From the NCBI GenBank assembly GCA_002470825.1, contig DKOR01000013.1, positions 127,009-139,473 on the forward strand: a DNA stretch of 12,465 nt. Direction: 5' to 3'. Under the pieces are notes generated by a model. The model saw only the letters and a list, made by a program, of their open reading frames with translations. It did no database searches and was not told the DNA's origin. Of the stretch, positions 1-6,324 are shown piece by piece. Numbering within the stretch: position 1 is the first letter of the stretch; every line of letters starts with the position of its first letter. A program made the position numbers and the translations under genes. The stretch comes from Thiotrichaceae bacterium UBA7357 (GTDB lineage: Bacteria; Pseudomonadota; Gammaproteobacteria; Eutrophobiales; Eutrophobiaceae).

Positions 1-384
1 TGAACCATCCTGATTAGCAATAGGTTCTATTACTTCTATAGGACTTGATAGTCTTACTTTGAACTTATTTGACTCAGCACGCTGCAAGCGATTATCTATA
101 TCTGTATAAAGTTCTCGTTGCTTTTCTTTTAGCCGCTCAAGGGTATATGTTTGTACTTCAATTTTGCCTCGTAAGAAATTGACTTCCTTCTTTAAGGATT
201 CAAGTAACTCGAACATGTCAAGTAATGCCCGACTATCGAGGATCTTCTCAACCCTAGCAAGCCTACCGTTAAGATCTTTTTTGATCGGTTCGGATACTGG
301 AGTGTTACTCTCTGTTATGAGAGTTTCTTCAGCGTAAACTGCCGTGCATAACACAAGGCTTAAAAAATAGATAAAAAAACGCAT
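1..384 (-). CDS. cpoB: CpoB (YbgF), cell division coordinator, N-terminal part only
   Basis: The first 128 codons of a periplasmic protein; the gene continues past the left edge. Residues 1-18 form a signal peptide (basic start, hydrophobic core, cleavage after VYA), followed by a polar linker. Residues about 39-103 are a heptad-rich helix containing RLARVEKIL and LLESLKKEVNFLRGKIE, which matches the trimeric coiled coil at the N terminus of YbgF/CpoB. The TPR domain expected after it is outside the window. In known systems CpoB binds TolA and tunes PBP1B peptidoglycan synthesis during outer-membrane constriction. It sits directly after pal, its usual place as the last tol-pal gene. An in-frame ATG four codons upstream (position 396) is an alternative start; 384 gives the more normal signal peptide, and neither has a strong ribosome binding site. 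Confidence 0.9.
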   Translation of the reverse strand, partial: MRFFIYFLSLVLCTAVYAEETLITESNTPVSEPIKKDLNGRLARVEKILDSRALLDMFELLESLKKEVNFLRGKIEVQTYTLERLKEKQRELYTDIDNRLQRAESNKFKVRLSSPIEVIEPIANQDGS

Positions 385-407
385 ACTAAAACCCATTCAC
401 AAAATTC

Positions 408-944
408 TTAATATAAAATTTCAACACGCCGATTTTTTTGCCAAGAAAGTTCATCGTGTCCATCAACTGCTGGGCGTTCTTCGCCGTAACTGACTAATCT
501 AATCTGACTTGAAGAAGCTCCTAATAGCAACATTTGCTGTTTAATAGATTTTGCACGACGTTCACCAAGAGCTAGATTGTATTCACGTGACCCGAGTTCA
601 TCGGCATGCCCTTCGAGGGTAACCGTCGTATCTATATTTTCGCTAAGATACGCAGAATGAGCCTCAATGGCAGAACGATATTCTGAACGAATCTGACTAC
701 TATCATATTCAAAGTAAATTACGCGAACAGATAGTGGACTCTCCGGGTCGTCAAGCTGACTGAACCTAGATGTTGTACTATCCTCAGTACCATACGCCTG
801 TGCATCGCTATCGACAGAATTAATCTTATCTTGTTGACTACTGAGATCTTCAACGGCAACAACAACATCTTCCTTAACCTTGTCAGTGCTACAACCAAAC
901 AAAAAACTTATGAGACCCAATATTAATAGTAAACGGATGGACAT
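408..944 (-). CDS. pal: Pal, peptidoglycan-associated outer-membrane lipoprotein
   Basis: A 178-residue lipoprotein. The signal peptide ends in a lipobox (LFGC, Cys18 becomes the lipidated N terminus), and Ser at +2 fits outer-membrane sorting. Residues 19-70 are a flexible acidic and Ser/Thr-rich tether. Residues about 73-178 form an OmpA-like peptidoglycan-binding domain: VIYFEYDSS, GHADELGSREYN (112-123), ALGERRA (125-131) and the terminal NRRVEI (171-176), which include the conserved Asp and Arg that hold the diaminopimelate of peptidoglycan. Pal anchors the outer membrane to the wall and is moved by TolB and TolA during division. Length is close to the usual 170-180. It lies 82 bases after tolB and has its own strong ribosome binding site. 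Confidence 0.97.
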   Translation of the reverse strand: MSIRLLLILGLISFLFGCSTDKVKEDVVVAVEDLSSQQDKINSVDSDAQAYGTEDSTTSRFSQLDDPESPLSVRVIYFEYDSSQIRSEYRSAIEAHSAYLSENIDTTVTLEGHADELGSREYNLALGERRAKSIKQQMLLLGASSSQIRLVSYGEERPAVDGHDELSWQKNRRVEILY

Positions 945-950
945 TTTTTT

Positions 951-956
951 CTCCTT
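951..956 (-). promoter_or_regulatory. Strong ribosome binding site of pal
   Basis: On the minus strand AAGGAG lies six bases before the pal ATG (ATG at 944-942). It is among the best Shine-Dalgarno matches in the tol cluster, fitting Pal being made in larger amounts than the other Tol proteins. Confidence 0.8.
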
Positions 957-970
957 ATCATTATGTAATA

Positions 971-1000
971 ATACTATTATTTGAACAGCATAGCATTCAA
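971..1000 (-). promoter_or_regulatory. Possible internal promoter before pal
   Basis: Minus-strand TTGAAT (1000-995), an 18-base spacer and TAGTAT (976-971), each matching sigma70 consensus at four of six positions. It lies in the 82-base tolB-pal gap. The gap is AT-rich, so a chance match is quite possible. Confidence 0.3.
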
Positions 1001-1026
1001 TAGTTCGTCTGTATAAGACATAAGAT

Positions 1027-2322
1027 TTATTTTAGAAATGGACCCCATGCGGGTTCGCGAACATCACCCTGCTGTAAGCCAAGGCGCTGATGAATTCTCC
1101 CATCAACAGATACGGCAGCTAATTGAGCTCCTCGTTCCCCTATCGTTGCGTATATAATCATTCCTCCATTTGGAGAAAAACTGGGGGACTCATCTAATTT
1201 TGAGTCAGTTAATGTTTTTATCCTGCCATTATTGAGATCAAGTAATCCAATATGGTATGAGCCATTAACTGCGTGTACAAAAGTAATAAAGTTACCATCT
1301 GGAGAATAAGATGGTCGTGAATTGTAATTACCTTCAAAACTAATACGCTTAGGTTGCCCACCACGGATATCCATTTCATAAATTTGTGGGCCACCACTGC
1401 GATCGGATGTAAATGCCAACTTTCGTCCGTCTGGTGACCATGTCGGTTCTGTATCAATAGCATTATGATTAGTCATACGCGTTAGCTTTTTTGAGTGCAA
1501 GCTAATTATATAAATCTCAGTATTCCCATCTTTAGACAACGTCATTGCTAACCGAGAGCCCTCTGGCGACCAGTTTGGTGCACTATTTATGCCTTCAAAT
1601 GCAGCAACTTTTTTACGTTTACCTGTCAAAATATTCTGAACATAAATTGCTGAATTTTTACCTTCAAAAGATACATAAGCAATTTCCTCTCCATTCGGAG
1701 ACCAAGCAGGAGAAAGTAATGGTTCTGAAGATCTAAGTAAAACTTGTTGATTATAACCATCGGAATCTGCGATTTGTAGCGTATGAGTCTTTTTGTCTTT
1801 ATTTTTTTTTACGGTTACATATGCAACACGTGTATCAAAAGCACCTGCTGTGCCTGTGAGTTCTTTAAAAACTATATCGCTTATTTGGTGAGCAACTCGA
1901 CGTAATAAGTTTGGTTTACTTGGAATTCTAAAACCAGCAATTTGTTTTCCACGATAGATATCGATTAAACGAAAGCTAACGTCATAATCACCATTAGCTG
2001 TTAACGTTAGGTCGCCAATAAGAATATTTTCCATGCCTAATTTGCGCCAATCATTAAAATTAATGGCACCAAATTCAGTAGGCTGTTGTGGCAGATCGAG
2101 TTCATCCATTACATCGAAGCGTCCACTTCTTTTTAAATTGTCTGTGATTATTTTAGTCACATCGATAGAAATATCGGCATTATATTTCGACCAACCGAAC
2201 GGTACTATAGCAATAGGCAGAGATTGCTCAATACCCTGAGTAATTTTAATGTCGAGCACGCCATGTGTTGGCAATGACAAGAAGATTAAGCTGACGATTA
2301 AGATTTTAGAAATAACTTTCAT
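1027..2322 (-). CDS. tolB: TolB, periplasmic beta-propeller of the Tol-Pal system
   Basis: A 431-residue periplasmic protein, close to the 430 of E. coli TolB. Residues 1-21 are a signal peptide ending near THG. The mature N terminus (LDIKITQG) corresponds to the TolB box that switches between Pal and TolA binding. Residues 30-160 form the N-terminal alpha/beta domain. Residues about 165-431 are a six-bladed beta-propeller, visible as six repeats of the SPxWSPDG type at 204, 248, 292, 336, 379 and 423, spaced 43-44 residues apart. It binds Pal with the propeller and receives force from TolA. It starts 15 bases after the tolA stop with no clear Shine-Dalgarno, so translation is probably coupled to tolA. 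Confidence 0.97.
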   Translation of the reverse strand: MKVISKILIVSLIFLSLPTHGVLDIKITQGIEQSLPIAIVPFGWSKYNADISIDVTKIITDNLKRSGRFDVMDELDLPQQPTEFGAINFNDWRKLGMENILIGDLTLTANGDYDVSFRLIDIYRGKQIAGFRIPSKPNLLRRVAHQISDIVFKELTGTAGAFDTRVAYVTVKKNKDKKTHTLQIADSDGYNQQVLLRSSEPLLSPAWSPNGEEIAYVSFEGKNSAIYVQNILTGKRKKVAAFEGINSAPNWSPEGSRLAMTLSKDGNTEIYIISLHSKKLTRMTNHNAIDTEPTWSPDGRKLAFTSDRSGGPQIYEMDIRGGQPKRISFEGNYNSRPSYSPDGNFITFVHAVNGSYHIGLLDLNNGRIKTLTDSKLDESPSFSPNGGMIIYATIGERGAQLAAVSVDGRIHQRLGLQQGDVREPAWGPFLK

Positions 2323-2337
2323 AGTTTAAATTATATT

Positions 2338-3210
2338 TTATGGATCAAAAGTGAATCGTATAGTACGCATTTTTTTGAATAAACGAATTTCTTGTGGAAC
2401 TGGCAACGGAGATGCGGAATAAACAGCATTTGTTGCACGTCTATCAAATAAAACATTACCACTAGATTTTTCAATAGATGCTTCGACGACTTTACCACCT
2501 TCAAGCATTCGTATCAAAATAACGCATTCCAGACTATCTGGCAGGTTGACTTTATTGAAATTACTATTAACTTCACGTCTTATAAGAATCTGATATTTTT
2601 GGATTACCGTCAAATCACGTTCTTGTTGTTCCGCCTCTAATTCAGCATCAAGCTGTTCTTGTAGTATTTTTTCTTCTTTTTTCTTTTCAGCCGCTATCTT
2701 TTGTGCTTCCTCTTCAATTCTCTTTTTATTTTCTTGTTCGAGCTTTATTTTTTCTTCTTTTTTCTTTTCAGCCGCTATCTTTTGTGCTTCCTTTTCAATT
2801 CTCTTTTTATTTTCTTGTTCGAGCTTTATTTTTTCTTCTTTTCTTTTTTTTATATCTGCTTCCTCTTTCTTACGCTTTTTGACTTCTTGTTCTTTTTTTT
2901 TCTTTAGTTTTTTTAACTTTTCTTTTGCTAATTTTTTTTTCTTTGCGTCTTCTTCTTTTTTCTTGATTTTTTTCTGACGTATGAGCTCTTTTTCTATTTT
3001 TTCATTATCTTTTTTTCTTAAACGCTTGAGCTCTAAATCAATCTGATTCTTGTCAATCGTTTTTGCTTTGACAATATTTATAATTGGATTTGGTGAGAGC
3101 GTTGGCTTTGGTGAAAATTCAAAACTATAAATTAAAATAATACCCACTATGACATGCAAGAATACTGATAAAATTATTGACCGGGAAGTCAGAAAAAAAT
3201 TTGCTTGCAT
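2338..3210 (-). CDS. tolA: TolA, inner-membrane-anchored force-transducing protein
   Basis: A 290-residue protein spanning the periplasm. Residues 11-30 are one transmembrane helix with the Ser15-x3-His19 motif that contacts TolQ and TolR in the family. Residues about 55-202 are a Lys/Glu-rich coiled coil with a 27-residue tandem duplication (129-155 and 156-182). Residues about 203-290 form the TonB/TolA-like C-terminal domain (YQILIRREV to the end) that meets TolB, Pal and colicin-like ligands. Only one Cys (229) is in this domain; the second Cys that makes a disulfide in E. coli TolA is replaced. It is much shorter than E. coli TolA (421) because the coiled coil is short. I chose the ATG one base after the tolR stop; an in-frame TTG at 3222 would add four residues and overlap tolR by 11 bases. 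Confidence 0.93.
   Translation of the reverse strand: MQANFFLTSRSIILSVFLHVIVGIILIYSFEFSPKPTLSPNPIINIVKAKTIDKNQIDLELKRLRKKDNEKIEKELIRQKKIKKKEEDAKKKKLAKEKLKKLKKKKEQEVKKRKKEEADIKKRKEEKIKLEQENKKRIEKEAQKIAAEKKKEEKIKLEQENKKRIEEEAQKIAAEKKKEEKILQEQLDAELEAEQQERDLTVIQKYQILIRREVNSNFNKVNLPDSLECVILIRMLEGGKVVEASIEKSSGNVLFDRRATNAVYSASPLPVPQEIRLFKKMRTIRFTFDP
2665..2842. repeat. 81-base in-frame tandem repeat inside tolA
   Basis: Two copies (2665-2745 and 2746-2826) differ at one base only: C at 2712 against T at 2793, which gives Glu167 against Lys140. A third, partial match continues to 2842. The unit is 27 codons and keeps the coiled coil in frame. The near-identity, including silent positions, indicates recent duplication or ongoing homogenisation. 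Confidence 0.95.
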
Positions 3211-3211
3211 A

Positions 3212-3643
3212 TCATTTTTCAAGAGGTTCGGTAATCATGCCAACAGAGGGAACTCCTGCTTTTTGAAGTAAAGTCATCACCTGAACGATTTCTCCATAAG
3301 CAACGTCTGTATCCCCACCTAAAAAAACAGGCGTGCTTGGCTGATATTTCAATACGGCACTAACGCGATTTAATAAAACCTTAGCTGCAACAGGTTTATC
3401 CTGATCTTCCCCATAATTGATAAAATAATTACCATTCTTATCAATATTGACTATTACAGGTTCTTTTTCATTTGGTGGTAATGGTGATGATGGCGCTTGT
3501 GGCAAGTCAACTTTTACACCCTGACTTAGTAAAGGAGCCGTCACCATGAAAATAATTAACAACACCAACATAACATCAATATAAGGTACAACATTGATCT
3601 CAGACATTGGTCTTTTTTTAATTCGTTGTCTCATAATAATCAT
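3212..3643 (-). CDS. tolR: TolR, ExbD-family component of the TolQRA motor
   Basis: A 143-residue protein, matching the usual length of about 142. Residues about 17-37 form the single transmembrane helix (PYIDVMLVLLIIFMV) with the catalytic Asp23, the proton-carrying residue of the TolR/ExbD family. Residues 44-143 are the periplasmic domain that dimerises and binds peptidoglycan. TolR and TolQ together use the proton motive force to energise TolA. The start at 3643 is followed by a second in-frame ATG at 3634; neither has a strong Shine-Dalgarno. The stop TGA is separated from the tolA ATG by one base, which fits coupled translation. It is separated from tolQ by an unusually long 102 bases that hold a possible promoter. 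Confidence 0.97.
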   Translation of the reverse strand: MIIMRQRIKKRPMSEINVVPYIDVMLVLLIIFMVTAPLLSQGVKVDLPQAPSSPLPPNEKEPVIVNIDKNGNYFINYGEDQDKPVAAKVLLNRVSAVLKYQPSTPVFLGGDTDVAYGEIVQVMTLLQKAGVPSVGMITEPLEK

Positions 3644-3660
3644 TTAAGAACTTTTCTAGA

Positions 3661-3689
3661 ATTAGCGTTTTTCTCGTGTGTTAAGTCAA
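3661..3689 (-). promoter_or_regulatory. Candidate sigma70 promoter for tolR-tolA-tolB-pal
   Basis: Minus-strand TTGACT (3689-3684, five of six consensus), a 17-base spacer, and GCTAAT (3666-3661, four of six). Transcription would start near 3654, about 11 bases before the tolR ATG. It lies in the non-coding tolQ-tolR gap, directly downstream of an inverted repeat. Confidence 0.45.
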
Positions 3690-3691
3690 GA

Positions 3692-3727
3692 TTACAACAT
3701 GCTCATATTACAGCTATTATGTTGTAA
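3692..3727 (-). repeat. 9-bp inverted repeat between tolQ and tolR
   Basis: TTACAACAT and ATGTTGTAA form perfect 9-base arms around an 18-base loop. A GCT/AGC pair inside the loop could extend the stem across a four-base bulge. The downstream arm ends three bases before the candidate -35 element of tolR. No T-run follows on the minus strand, so it is not a standard intrinsic terminator. It could be an operator, a processing or stability hairpin, or chance. A GGATATCC palindrome also follows the tolQ stop (3738-3745). Confidence 0.55.
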
Positions 3728-3745
3728 GCATATTTTAGGATATCC

Positions 3746-4420
3746 TCAGCTGTGTGCATGTCGATGAAGTATTGATGCAAACTCTTCCATAAAGTTATCA
3801 TAACGACTGATTAATCGTTCAACATCATAGGAGTATCGGTTATAGGCAATAACGGCAGGTATTGCAGCAAACAGACCCATTGCTGTTGCAATCAAGGCTT
3901 CACTAATGCCAGGAGCTACCATGGATATAGTCGCTTGTTGAACTGTGCCTAGCGCCTGAAAACTATTCATTATTCCCCAGACAGTACCTAATAATCCAAT
4001 ATAGGGACTAGTTGAACCAACCGTGGCAAGGAAAGAAAGGTTTGTTTCAAGGTGATCCATTTCTTTATTCATGGCAATACGCATAGCTCTTTGCGAACCA
4101 TCAACAATAGTTTCTGCATCGATGTTGTCCAGCTTTCGAGAGCGTGCAAATTCTTTGAAGCCTGCTTCGAATATCTTCTCCATGCCGCTCGGCTCATATC
4201 GTTTAGCAGTGATTCGTGTATATAATGGTGTGAGATCTTCTACAGACCAAAAACGCTCTTCAAATATCTCAGCGTCTTGTTTGCCTCGTTTCAATAAGAA
4301 CCGTTTATTAAAAATCATGGTCCATGACACTAATGATGCTAATGCTAGTATTAACATAACAAATTGAACCAAAAGACTAGCGTTTAGGATTAATTCTATA
4401 AATGAATGGTCAGGTGTCAT
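3746..4420 (-). CDS. tolQ: TolQ, MotA/ExbB-family proton channel subunit
   Basis: A 224-residue inner-membrane protein (E. coli TolQ has 230). Three membrane helices are visible at about 17-37, 130-155 and 171-193, with a large cytoplasmic region between the first two. The second helix carries the signature YIGLLGTVWGIM, and Thr146 and Thr179 match the two polar membrane residues that line the proton path in this family. TolQ pentamers surround a TolR dimer and energise TolA for outer-membrane constriction. The start overlaps the end of ybgC by 11 bases (ybgC ends at 4410), so the two are translationally linked. A long gap separates it from tolR, which is not typical. Confidence 0.97.
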   Translation of the reverse strand: MTPDHSFIELILNASLLVQFVMLILALASLVSWTMIFNKRFLLKRGKQDAEIFEERFWSVEDLTPLYTRITAKRYEPSGMEKIFEAGFKEFARSRKLDNIDAETIVDGSQRAMRIAMNKEMDHLETNLSFLATVGSTSPYIGLLGTVWGIMNSFQALGTVQQATISMVAPGISEALIATAMGLFAAIPAVIAYNRYSYDVERLISRYDNFMEEFASILHRHAHS

Positions 4421-4823
4421 TACTTGCTAACTCCATAATTAAATCTTCAGGCATAGCGGATGCCTTTAATGTTATTACATTCAGACAGGCAACTTTAATC
4501 TTTGCCTCAATTAATAATTCATTGTTCTTATTTTTTATTGTTTGTTGAAAGATCAAGCTCGCACCACGTTTTTTTAACAAAGACGATGTCACCAATAATA
4601 AATCATCTAAATATGCAGGTTTAATATATTCAACGCTTACACTCTTTACAGCAAATAAAATTTCATATTCTTCTTTAAGTATGTCATGCTCATAACCAAT
4701 ACTCCTTAGCCATTCAGTTCGCGCACGTTCCATATAACGTAAATAGTTTGCATAAAACACAATGCCGGCAGCATCAGTATCTTCATAATAAACGCGTATC
4801 TGCCAGGTAAATTTAATGGACAT
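4410..4823 (-). CDS. ybgC: YbgC, hotdog-fold acyl-CoA thioesterase of the tol-pal cluster
   Basis: A 137-residue cytoplasmic single-domain hotdog protein. The N-terminal signature VYYEDTDAAGIVFYANY contains the catalytic Asp17 and is followed by the conserved RYMERARTEWL helix. Family members hydrolyse short- or medium-chain acyl-CoA and associate with phospholipid synthesis enzymes and acyl carrier protein; the natural substrate is not settled. Length is close to the 134 of E. coli YbgC. It starts six bases after the last base of ruvB and overlaps tolQ by 11 bases, so it bridges the ruv and tol groups and probably shares their transcript. Confidence 0.95.
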   Translation of the reverse strand: MSIKFTWQIRVYYEDTDAAGIVFYANYLRYMERARTEWLRSIGYEHDILKEEYEILFAVKSVSVEYIKPAYLDDLLLVTSSLLKKRGASLIFQQTIKNKNNELLIEAKIKVACLNVITLKASAMPEDLIMELASNDT

Positions 4824-4828
4824 ATCGT

Positions 4829-5884
4829 TTATTGATCATCTTTTTCAATATCTTTAAATAAATCTGAATATTGAGCCGAATCTTCAGGCATTTCCATACC
4901 AAAATGCAGCCAAGCTGTTTTTGTTGCTATTCTGCCTCTAGCTGTTCTCATCAAAAAGCCTTGTTGAATTAAATAAGGTTCAAGAACGTCTTCAATAGTG
5001 TCACGTTCTTCACTAATTGCTGCGGCCAGACTATCAACACCTACCGGGCCGCCATCAAACTTTTGTAGTATAGCGAGTAATAATTTGCGATCCATCGTAT
5101 CAAAGCCATGCTTATCAACATTTAACATATCCAAAGCGAGTGATGATATATCATCATTGATATTTCCATTCCCCTTCATCTGAGCATAATCACGAACGCG
5201 GCGAAGTAATCTGTTGGCTATTCGGGGTGTCCCACGAGATCTTGCTGCAATTTCTCCGGCGCCTTTATCATCAATTTGAACACTCAGAATGCTTGCTGAT
5301 CGTTTGACAATCTTGCTCAATTCTTCAATAGAATAAAATTCAAGGCGCTGTACTATGCCAAAACGATCTCGCAATGGCGAAGTTAGTAATCCTGCACGAG
5401 TTGTTGCGCCAACTAATGTAAAAGGGGGCACATCAAGTTTTATTGCTCTGGCAGCAGGTCCTTCACCTATTAGGATGTCAATTTGATAGTCTTCCATAGC
5501 AGGGTATAACACTTCTTCAACAACAGGACTTAATCGATGTATCTCATCAATAAATAGCACATCATTAGTCTCAAGGTTAGTTAATAACGCTGCAAGATCC
5601 CCGGCCCGTTCTAATACTGGACCAGAAGTTTGCCTCATATTGACGTTCATCTCATTAGCGATAATATGAGCCAATGTCGTCTTGCCTAGTCCTGGTGGTC
5701 CAAATATCAATACATGGTCAAGAGATTCAGCGCGTTGTTTAGCAGCGCCAATAAAGATCTCCATCTGTTCATGTACTGATACCTGACCGAGATAATCTTG
5801 TAGACGTTTTGGCCGTAAGGTATTATCAGCGGCTATGTCATCCGCTGAACTTTGGGGTGAAATGACTTTATTAGACTCGACCAT
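4829..5884 (-). CDS. ruvB: RuvB, Holliday junction branch migration ATPase
   Basis: A 351-residue AAA+ helicase. Walker A is GPPGLGKT (62-69), Walker B FIDEIHRL (111-118), sensor 1 GATTR (159-163), the arginine finger Arg174 in LRDRFG, and sensor 2 Arg221 in GTPRIANRLLRR. Residues about 260-330 are the winged-helix DNA-binding domain (GPVGVDSLAAAISEERDT, RTARGRIAT). Hexameric rings of RuvB pump DNA through the RuvA-bound junction. It is about 15 residues longer than E. coli RuvB, from extra residues at both ends. It is not directly next to ruvA: 440 bases separate them. The ATG at 5884 has no good Shine-Dalgarno, and an in-frame stop lies at 5896-5894, so the start is fixed to this ATG or later. 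Confidence 0.98.
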   Translation of the reverse strand: MVESNKVISPQSSADDIAADNTLRPKRLQDYLGQVSVHEQMEIFIGAAKQRAESLDHVLIFGPPGLGKTTLAHIIANEMNVNMRQTSGPVLERAGDLAALLTNLETNDVLFIDEIHRLSPVVEEVLYPAMEDYQIDILIGEGPAARAIKLDVPPFTLVGATTRAGLLTSPLRDRFGIVQRLEFYSIEELSKIVKRSASILSVQIDDKGAGEIAARSRGTPRIANRLLRRVRDYAQMKGNGNINDDISSLALDMLNVDKHGFDTMDRKLLLAILQKFDGGPVGVDSLAAAISEERDTIEDVLEPYLIQQGFLMRTARGRIATKTAWLHFGMEMPEDSAQYSDLFKDIEKDDQ

Positions 5885-5930
5885 ATGAGATATTTATTTT
5901 CCCAGTAAACGTATTAAAAAGATACCGCAA
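5871..5930 (-). CDS. Candidate 19-codon leader ORF overlapping the ruvB start
   Basis: Starting from TTG at 5930-5928 and ending at TAA 5873-5871, the frame reads MRYLFNTFTGKINISYGRV if TTG is read as Met. The start lies seven bases after a perfect AAGGAGG, the strongest Shine-Dalgarno in the window. The frame overlaps the first 14 bases of ruvB in another reading frame. ruvB itself has no good ribosome binding site, so ribosomes ending here could restart on ruvB. The peptide has no recognised family. Alternatively the Shine-Dalgarno may be a remnant of an older gene start, or may act on ruvB at long range. Confidence 0.4.
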   Translation of the reverse strand: MRYLFNTFTGKINISYGRV

Positions 5931-5937
5931 AACAAAC

Positions 5938-5944
5938 CCTCCTT
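5938..5944 (-). promoter_or_regulatory. Perfect Shine-Dalgarno AAGGAGG, far from the ruvB start
   Basis: Full complement to the 16S rRNA 3' end. It is 53 bases upstream of the ruvB ATG, too far to serve it directly, but ideally spaced (7 bases) from the TTG of the 19-codon leader ORF. Confidence 0.7.
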
Positions 5945-6026
5945 TTGAAAATTAGTTTTTGCGTACTAAATTGCTCTTTGAACAATACCTCTTATCTGCT
6001 AACTTATGGGAGAGTCTTAATGAATA

Positions 6027-6116
6027 TTAATCAATGATACTGGCCAAATCATCCACATCAACAGCTGATAATGAATAAACTAGCTCATCAATGAAGTCGT
6101 TCAAAACATTTTCCAT
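6027..6116 (-). CDS. Possible small acidic protein (29 aa) or 3' remnant of a lost gene
   Basis: ATG at 6116-6114 to TAA at 6029-6027. It encodes a 29-residue acidic peptide starting MENVLNDFIDEL and ending DVDDLASIID, probably helical. Upstream an AGGA lies 11 bases before the ATG, a little far. The same frame is open for 22 more codons before the ATG without another usual start codon, and protein-like sequence continues there, so it may be the tail of a decayed longer gene. No known family is recognised. Confidence 0.3.
   Translation of the reverse strand: MENVLNDFIDELVYSLSAVDVDDLASIID
6034..6061 (-). promoter_or_regulatory. Candidate promoter for the ruvB-ybgC-tolQ group
   Basis: Minus-strand TTGATG (6061-6056, four of six), a 16-base spacer and TATCAT (6039-6034, five of six). 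A transcript from here would start near 6027 and carry a leader of about 140 bases before ruvB, including the 19-codon ORF. It overlaps the end of the 29-codon ORF, so both may not be real. Confidence 0.35.
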
Positions 6117-6324
6117 CTTTATGGCTATCCTGTGCCTATTAACATAATCAAATACGAAAGGACTGTCATCGGAAAATTCGCATTAATAATTTTTATTCCA
6201 GTCAATTTCCTTTATGGTGTTCCTCAGGGACGAAGAAAAGTATCAAAAATAATCTCAATCTATTTTATAAGAAAAGATTTCATTCAATAATACTAAATAC
6301 TTTTAAGGATGAGGGTTTAAGCAA

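Larger units (their letters stand above)
5885..6324 (-). other. 440-base gap between ruvA and ruvB with coding-like remnants
   Basis: No full-length gene is visible on either strand. On the minus strand one frame is open from 6242 to 6186 (19 codons), is broken by a single TAA at 6185-6183, and then stays open to 6030 (51 codons). The second part has normal protein texture, with stretches such as SDDSPFVFDYVNRHRIAI and LVYSLSAVDVDDLASIID. This looks like the end of a degraded gene, or a small gene. I do not recognise the family. No intrinsic terminator is seen after ruvA. Near ruvB the gap holds a candidate promoter and a leader ORF. Confidence 0.5.

Noticed and set aside
1218..1463. Minus-strand open frame inside tolB in another frame, and plus-strand frames at 1545-1736 and 2033-2239
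   Set aside because: tolB is intact and fully explained by its own frame; these are by-products of its repeats.
2701..2907. Plus-strand open frame rich in Phe, Leu and Tyr opposite tolA
   Set aside because: It is the complement of the Lys/Glu-rich coiled coil; the composition follows from the tolA purine bias and no ribosome binding site is present.
3211..3222. TTG extension of tolA overlapping tolR
   Set aside because: It adds four residues without a ribosome binding site; the ATG one base after the tolR stop is the simpler start.
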